Shown piece after piece: positions 38,083 through 41,544 of a stretch of 41,544 bases of DNA. The first letter of the stretch is position 1; the number at the start of each line of letters is the position of its first letter. The notes under the pieces were generated by a model. The model worked only from the letters and a program-made list of their open reading frames with translations, searched no databases and was not told the DNA's origin. The stretch spans positions 1 to 41,544 of IMG/VR virus record IMGVR_UViG_3300031576_000737. One strand, given 5' to 3'. Source of the stretch: a virus. Position numbers and translations under genes: made by a program.

Positions 38083-38188
38083 GCGCGACCGGCTTTGCCT
38101 AAAAACGACGACTTTCCCAAGAACCCCTGCACTTGCCCAAAAAACTGGCGGTGGGCAATCCGGGTGCGCCACGACCCGCCTCGGCTGG

Positions 38189-38218
38189 TTGCCTTGGCGT
38201 TGTGCATTTGGGTAATAC
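38189..38218 (+). promoter_or_regulatory. Restriction-enzyme promoter
   Basis: TTGCCT (38189-38194), 18 bases, TAATAC (38213-38218). The GTG at 38228 is ten bases after the -10, again pointing to a leaderless or nearly leaderless start. Confidence 0.45.
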
Positions 38219-38227
38219 TCCGCGCGC

Positions 38228-39079
38228 GTGGCTGTTCTTGAATGTAGGTCGTCGCAGCCAGGCGTCGCCTCGCGTTGGGTGGATGTTGCCGGGATCACCG
38301 ATGCCCAGGTGCTCGAAGCCTATGCGGGCCTGGACAGTAAGATCGAGGCCGAGGAAGAGGTTTCAACCGCAGTCGCATTGGCCTTCGTAGCTGTCGTCGC
38401 GGTATGCCCGGACGCGAACCCGAGCGACCTTTGGCAGCACGTCATCTACAGGCACCTCCTGAATCAGGGATGGAGCGACAACCGATGGAAGCGAGTCTCC
38501 GGCTTCGCGCTAGAACGCGCCTTGGTAGCCATCTATGAACCGCGGCTTGCCGCCCATGGTCTGCGAATTCGCATCCTCGATAGTCGTGAGGCGAATCGAT
38601 TCCTGACCACGCTCGGGACCGATGTGCGGTCAACGAAGATCGACCTATTCCTCGAAGGCCAAGTCGGAGACGAGTGGCGAATCTTCGGGGCAGCGCATGT
38701 AAAATCGAGCATCGCGGAGCGTATTCAGGACGACGTGCCCGCCAGCCGCGTGCTCATCGAGCACGGGCTAGTGTCGCTCCTGCTGACAATGGATTCCAAG
38801 AGTTACCCACCGCCCCACGGCGATTGTATCAACTACGGCGAACTTGGCGGGCGGTCCATGGGGGACGGTGGCGCTGAGAAGACCCGCCTGAAGCGAGACT
38901 ACATCGAGAGATCCGGTCAATTCGACGCACTCTTTTCGTTCAACTTGCGGACACCCCCGAGCCAGCGGCCGACACAATCAGGGAAGTGCATCCATGCGAT
39001 GTCCCTAAGCGAACAGCAGCCGGACCAGCTTGTCGCGTTCCTCGTTCAGCGTTGGGCTGAGTATCCCAGGAGCGACTGA
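38228..39079 (+). CDS. Type II restriction endonuclease, BsaWI/CCGG-family-like
   Basis: A 283-residue protein from GTG 38228 (start not certain). The core has KIDLFLEG (Asp139) and HVKSSIAERIQDDVPASRVL (His157, Lys159, then Glu164-Arg165). This gives a PD-(D/E)XK-type D...xxK active site, with the nearby ER pair as in CCGG-recognising enzymes. LTMDSKSYPPPHGDCINYGE follows as a conserved block. I recognise the pattern as BsaWI-type from memory. CCGG-family enzymes cut sites with a central CCGG. It is convergent with the methyltransferase and overlaps its 3' end by 34 bases. Confidence 0.65.
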   Translation: MAVLECRSSQPGVASRWVDVAGITDAQVLEAYAGLDSKIEAEEEVSTAVALAFVAVVAVCPDANPSDLWQHVIYRHLLNQGWSDNRWKRVSGFALERALVAIYEPRLAAHGLRIRILDSREANRFLTTLGTDVRSTKIDLFLEGQVGDEWRIFGAAHVKSSIAERIQDDVPASRVLIEHGLVSLLLTMDSKSYPPPHGDCINYGELGGRSMGDGGAEKTRLKRDYIERSGQFDALFSFNLRTPPSQRPTQSGKCIHAMSLSEQQPDQLVAFLVQRWAEYPRSD

Positions 39080-39981
39080 TTCGGTTGGCCTGTGCAGTCG
39101 TTCGCCAACTTGCAGGTCGATGCGTCTAACTCGAAGCCGACAAAGCGGTGCCCTAATGAAACAGCGGCCTTCCCGGTTGTCCCGCTCCCCATGAACGGGT
39201 CGCAGATCACGCCGCCATCCTCAAGCCCCGACGCCTTGATGCACTGGATGGGGAGGTCCAACGGGAAAGTCGAGCAGTGCGGCGTGAGATTTGGAGTTTG
39301 TACAAGTCGCCAGACAGAGCCGACGGGCGGCTTTACCCGAAACAGGTGCCGCTCGCTCTTGGCGAAAATATAGACACCTTCGTGCCTGCGATGGGGGCGA
39401 CGACAAATGCCCTCTGGCAACGGACGTGACTTCTCCCAGATCACCTCGCCACGAAACAGAAACCCGGCTTCCGTCATGGCCAGGACGATGCGATACGGGA
39501 TCGCGAGGAGGTTTCCGTATTGCAATGATCCGACGCTCTTGTCGATAAAAGCGCGGCGACGGCCGCGCTTTTTCGTGTAGGCGGAATTCGTTGCCGGTAG
39601 CCCCGACCCGTTCGGCCCGAGCGAGCTGTACAGGTGATCGTCCTCGCGCCAGTTGATCGGCGTGTTGTAAGCGTCGCCGACGTTAAGCCAGAGAGTCCCG
39701 GACGGCTTGAGGCAGCGCATTGCCTCGATGAGACAGAGCGTAAGGTTCCGCACGTACTCGCGCGGATCAGCTTCCGATCCTAGTCCCCCGCTTCCTCTTT
39801 GGCCCCAATAGGGTGGGGACGTCACCACTACATCTAGGCTGTCGGCCGGAATCCCCTTGAGTCCGAGCTGGCAGTCCACGTTGTGTGTGGCATCGAGTGT
39901 CCACTGACCAAGCCGGTCAGGGTTCGTCGCCGCTGGCCTGTGGTTTTCACGATGCCGCTTGAGGTCACCTGATGTCGCCAT
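39046..39981 (-). CDS. DNA methyltransferase, beta class (SPPYW; m4C or m6A)
   Basis: A 311-residue protein from ATG 39981. Motif IV TSPPYWGQRG is at about 54-63. GTLWLNVGDAY and YRIVLAMTEAGFLFRGEVIW follow. The SAM-binding motif I CDPFMGSGTTG is near 260-270, giving the beta order. SPPY is common in cytosine-N4 methyltransferases, which would suit a CCGG-type partner. It should protect the element and its host from the enzyme at 38228. It lies eight bases after the zinc-ribbon gene, so it is co-transcribed with it. Confidence 0.85.
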   Translation of the reverse strand: MATSGDLKRHRENHRPAATNPDRLGQWTLDATHNVDCQLGLKGIPADSLDVVVTSPPYWGQRGSGGLGSEADPREYVRNLTLCLIEAMRCLKPSGTLWLNVGDAYNTPINWREDDHLYSSLGPNGSGLPATNSAYTKKRGRRRAFIDKSVGSLQYGNLLAIPYRIVLAMTEAGFLFRGEVIWEKSRPLPEGICRRPHRRHEGVYIFAKSERHLFRVKPPVGSVWRLVQTPNLTPHCSTFPLDLPIQCIKASGLEDGGVICDPFMGSGTTGKAAVSLGHRFVGFELDASTCKLANDCTGQPNQSLLGYSAQR

Positions 39982-39989
39982 GGTCCGAC

Positions 39990-40160
39990 CTATTTCTTTC
40001 CCTTCGATGCCGCTGACGCCACATCACGTCTACGCGGCGTGTTCCAGTAAGGACTCTTGCATTTCGCACAAACGCGCGGGTCCGCGTCCATCCTCCCGAG
40101 CCATTCGTGTTCACACCGACAGCACTGGTACTGCCAGACCTGGACCCGTTTCTTCGGCAT
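39990..40160 (-). CDS. Small zinc-ribbon protein of the R-M unit
   Basis: A 56-residue protein; ATG 40160 is chosen for its GGAG nine bases upstream (ATG 40175 also open). WQYQCCRCEHEWLGR and VCAKCKSPYWNTPRRR form a four-Cys ribbon with a conserved CKSPYW end and a basic tail. Such small ribbons are frequent beside mobile genes. Here it leads the methyltransferase operon and may regulate it. The - strand starts within the 120 bases shared with the transposase promoter. Confidence 0.65.
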   Translation of the reverse strand: MPKKRVQVWQYQCCRCEHEWLGRMDADPRVCAKCKSPYWNTPRRRDVASAASKGKK

Positions 40161-40226
40161 AGCAGCATTCTCCACCCACTCCGGTACTAAGTCAAATCAT
40201 ACCGGACAAATGGTGTACCTTGGATG

Positions 40227-40255
40227 TTGACACGCCCTCCCTTCTACGGTATTAC
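40227..40255 (+). promoter_or_regulatory. Transposase promoter
   Basis: TTGACA (40227-40232), 17 bases, TATTAC (40250-40255), then AAAGGAGA as ribosome-binding site and ATG 40280. It is back to back with the start of the zinc-ribbon/methyltransferase operon. Confidence 0.65.
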
Positions 40256-40279
40256 TATACGTACATAAAGGAGATAGAC

Positions 40280-41506
40280 ATGGACGCGCGCCAACAACGG
40301 GGACTTGAGATTGCGGCAACGATGAACCTCGAAAAGAAAGCGGACGGGATGTGGTCGGTCCCGTCGCAACGACTGAACGGGAAATACGCCGTAGACGCCA
40401 GCGCAAAGCGCTGTACCTGCCCGGACTACGAATCGCGGCATAAGCCGTGCAAGCACGTGTTTGCCGTCGAGTTCGTCCTGAGGCGAGAGGCCGTCACGAA
40501 CGGTGCGACAACGACGGTCACCGAAACCGCCGCGGTCCGCGTGACCTACACCCAGAACTGGCCCGCGTACAACGCGGCTCAAACCACGGAGAAAACCCAA
40601 TTCTGCCGCTTGCTCCACGAGCTTGTCGCGGACGTACCTGAGCCCGTGCATACGCGCGGGAGGCGTCCGTTGGCCCTTTCGGACATGCTCTTCGCCGCTG
40701 CCTTCAAGGTGTACTCCACGGTCAGCGCGCGTCGCTTCATGTGCGACCTGCACGCTGCCCAGGCACGGGGCCTCATCAGGCACGCCCCGCACTACAACAG
40801 CATCTTCAACGTGACGGAATCTGAGCGTACGACGCCGCTTCTCTACGATCTCGTCACGGCGAGTAGCCTGCCGCTGCGCGAGCTGGAGTGCGATTTCGCG
40901 GCCGACTCGACCGGCTTCGGCACGTCGCAGTCCTTCCGCTACTACTCGATGAAGTATGGCCGCGAGCAGCCGAGTCACGATTGGCTCAAGGCCCACGCCA
41001 TGGTGGGTGTGAAAACGAACGTCGTCACCGCGATCGTGGTGAGCGACCGCAACGACCACGACTCGCCGCACTTCCCGGCGCTCGTCGAGGCGACGGCCAG
41101 AAACTTTGAAATGCGGGAGGTCTCGGCGGACAAGGCGTACCACAGCCACCGCAACCTCATGCTCGTCGAGAGCAAGGGGGCCGCGCCCTTCATCCCGTTC
41201 CGCACGAACTCCAAGCCGCATCCCGAGTCGCCGACTTGGAACCGCCTCTACCACTACTTCGCGCTCAACCGGGGCGAGTTCGCGGCCCACTACCACAAGC
41301 GCTCCAACGTCGAGAGCACGTTCTCGTCGATCAAGCGCGTCTTCGGCGACTCTGTGCGCAGCCGGACCCCGACCGCCCAGGTCAACGAGGTCCTGTTGAA
41401 GGTTCTGTGTCACAACATCCGCTGCCTCATCCATGAGGCCCACGAACTAGGCATCGCGCCGGAGTTCGAGCGGATGACCTGCCCAACAATTCCGGCGGCT
41501 GCCTAA
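40280..41506 (+). CDS. SWIM zinc-finger DDE transposase
   Basis: A 408-residue protein. ATG 40280 is set by AAAGGAGATAGAC; the upstream open frame from TTG 40220 contains the promoter and is rejected. The N-terminus has a SWIM finger (Cys45, Cys47, Cys57, His59 in CTCPDY...CKH). The C-terminal IS4/IS5-like catalytic core has Asp209 in FAADSTGFG, Asp284 in VSADKAYHS and Glu345 in RSNVESTFSSIKR. All three catalytic residues are present. The SWIM finger probably helps bind element ends. It ends 28 bases before the right inverted repeat. Confidence 0.85.
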   Translation: MDARQQRGLEIAATMNLEKKADGMWSVPSQRLNGKYAVDASAKRCTCPDYESRHKPCKHVFAVEFVLRREAVTNGATTTVTETAAVRVTYTQNWPAYNAAQTTEKTQFCRLLHELVADVPEPVHTRGRRPLALSDMLFAAAFKVYSTVSARRFMCDLHAAQARGLIRHAPHYNSIFNVTESERTTPLLYDLVTASSLPLRELECDFAADSTGFGTSQSFRYYSMKYGREQPSHDWLKAHAMVGVKTNVVTAIVVSDRNDHDSPHFPALVEATARNFEMREVSADKAYHSHRNLMLVESKGAAPFIPFRTNSKPHPESPTWNRLYHYFALNRGEFAAHYHKRSNVESTFSSIKRVFGDSVRSRTPTAQVNEVLLKVLCHNIRCLIHEAHELGIAPEFERMTCPTIPAAA

Positions 41507-41544
41507 CAATGGGAGCCGGAGCGGGTATTCTTGGGCAAAGCCGG

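Larger units (their letters stand above)
38089..41544. mobile_element. Transposon-like unit carrying a restriction-modification system
   Basis: CCGGCTTTGCC at 38089-38099 is repeated inverted at 41534-41544, the last bases of the window. With two mismatches the match extends to 15 of 17. Inside are a restriction enzyme (+), a methyltransferase and zinc-ribbon gene (-), and a DDE transposase (+). The left end contains three spaced copies of a motif like CTTTGCCCAAGAA (38093, 38112, 38132), possible transposase-binding sites. The right end has CTGCCCAACAA and CTGCCTAACAA. It begins seven bases after a phage gene stop. Any target duplication on the right side is outside the window. Confidence 0.65.

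Noticed and set aside
40220-40279. An upstream TTG start for the SWIM transposase
   Set aside because: It would place the -35, -10 and ribosome-binding site inside the coding region; ATG 40280 has ideal spacing to AAAGGAGA.
1-41544. A capsid-forming phage satellite (head genes but no tail genes)
   Set aside because: Lysis genes, a full recombination set and a replication module argue for a phage. The missing tail genes can lie outside the window.
1-41544. CRISPR array
   Set aside because: No regularly spaced direct repeats of 20-40 bases with unique spacers were seen. The repeats found are promoters and palindromes far apart.

Overview
This window is a GC-rich (about two thirds G+C by eye), densely packed tailed-phage or prophage segment. 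Almost every gene is on the + strand, and neighbours commonly overlap by ATGA or GTGA. The head module is of the HK97 type (large terminase, HK97 portal fused to a MuF domain, S78 prohead protease, HK97 capsid). I see no tail, connector, integrase or repressor genes; tail genes may lie outside the window. The host cannot be fixed from the sequence. The Thr-rich linker plus dockerin-like repeat in one secreted protein resembles proteins of high-GC deltaproteobacterial or Binatota-type soil bacteria (weak inference).

Layout. 1-1335: an IS1595-type element on the - strand (transposase, small basic ORF, start of a DNA methyltransferase running off the left edge), inserted into a phage methyltransferase whose C-terminus survives at 1336-1665. 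1736-3832: lysis region (small coiled-coil protein, M15 peptidase endolysin, lipoprotein, small protein, holin-like protein), closed by a strong hairpin. 3833-4502: non-coding region with an AT-rich core. 4503-8739: small early genes, a DUF932 protein and a winged-helix/Lar-type zinc-ribbon protein. 8736-18056: recombination and replication (RecB/Cas4-like nuclease, annealing-protein candidate, SSB, O-like replication protein, SbcC-like ATPase, RuvC-like resolvase), interrupted by a secreted FnIII/dockerin-like protein. 18059-22345: small unknown genes. 22414-25153: terminase region. 25150-30439: DNA-binding protein with two HARE-like winged helices, tRNA-Thr, membrane/zinc-ribbon protein, methyltransferase-like protein, HNH protein. 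30489-35821: portal-MuF, protease, capsid. 35869-38082: terminator, promoter, accessory genes, including a cut-off cytosine-5 methyltransferase start and an Acb2/Tad1-like small ORF nested in another frame. 38089-41544: a transposon-like unit with terminal inverted repeats, carrying a BsaWI/CCGG-type restriction enzyme, an SPPY-class methyltransferase, a zinc-ribbon protein and a SWIM-finger DDE transposase.

Regulation. Seven copies of the identical 14-mer CGTTTTTTCTTGAC form a phage promoter family (its TTGAC is the -35, with a -10-like hexamer 16-17 bases on). Three copies are followed by a start codon only 9-10 bases after the -10, predicting leaderless mRNAs. One is followed at the same distance by tRNA-Thr. 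Two are followed by a matching 5'-terminal hairpin whose stem covaries. A second repeat family, an odd palindrome centred on GGGCGCGGCGCGCCC, occurs five times: three times just upstream of ribosome-binding sites and twice inside genes, one of these at the portal/MuF junction.

The strongest leads are the promoter family with leaderless starts, the palindrome family, the restriction-modification transposon, the nested Acb2-like ORF, and the concentration of intact and broken methyltransferases and restriction-related genes at both ends of the window.
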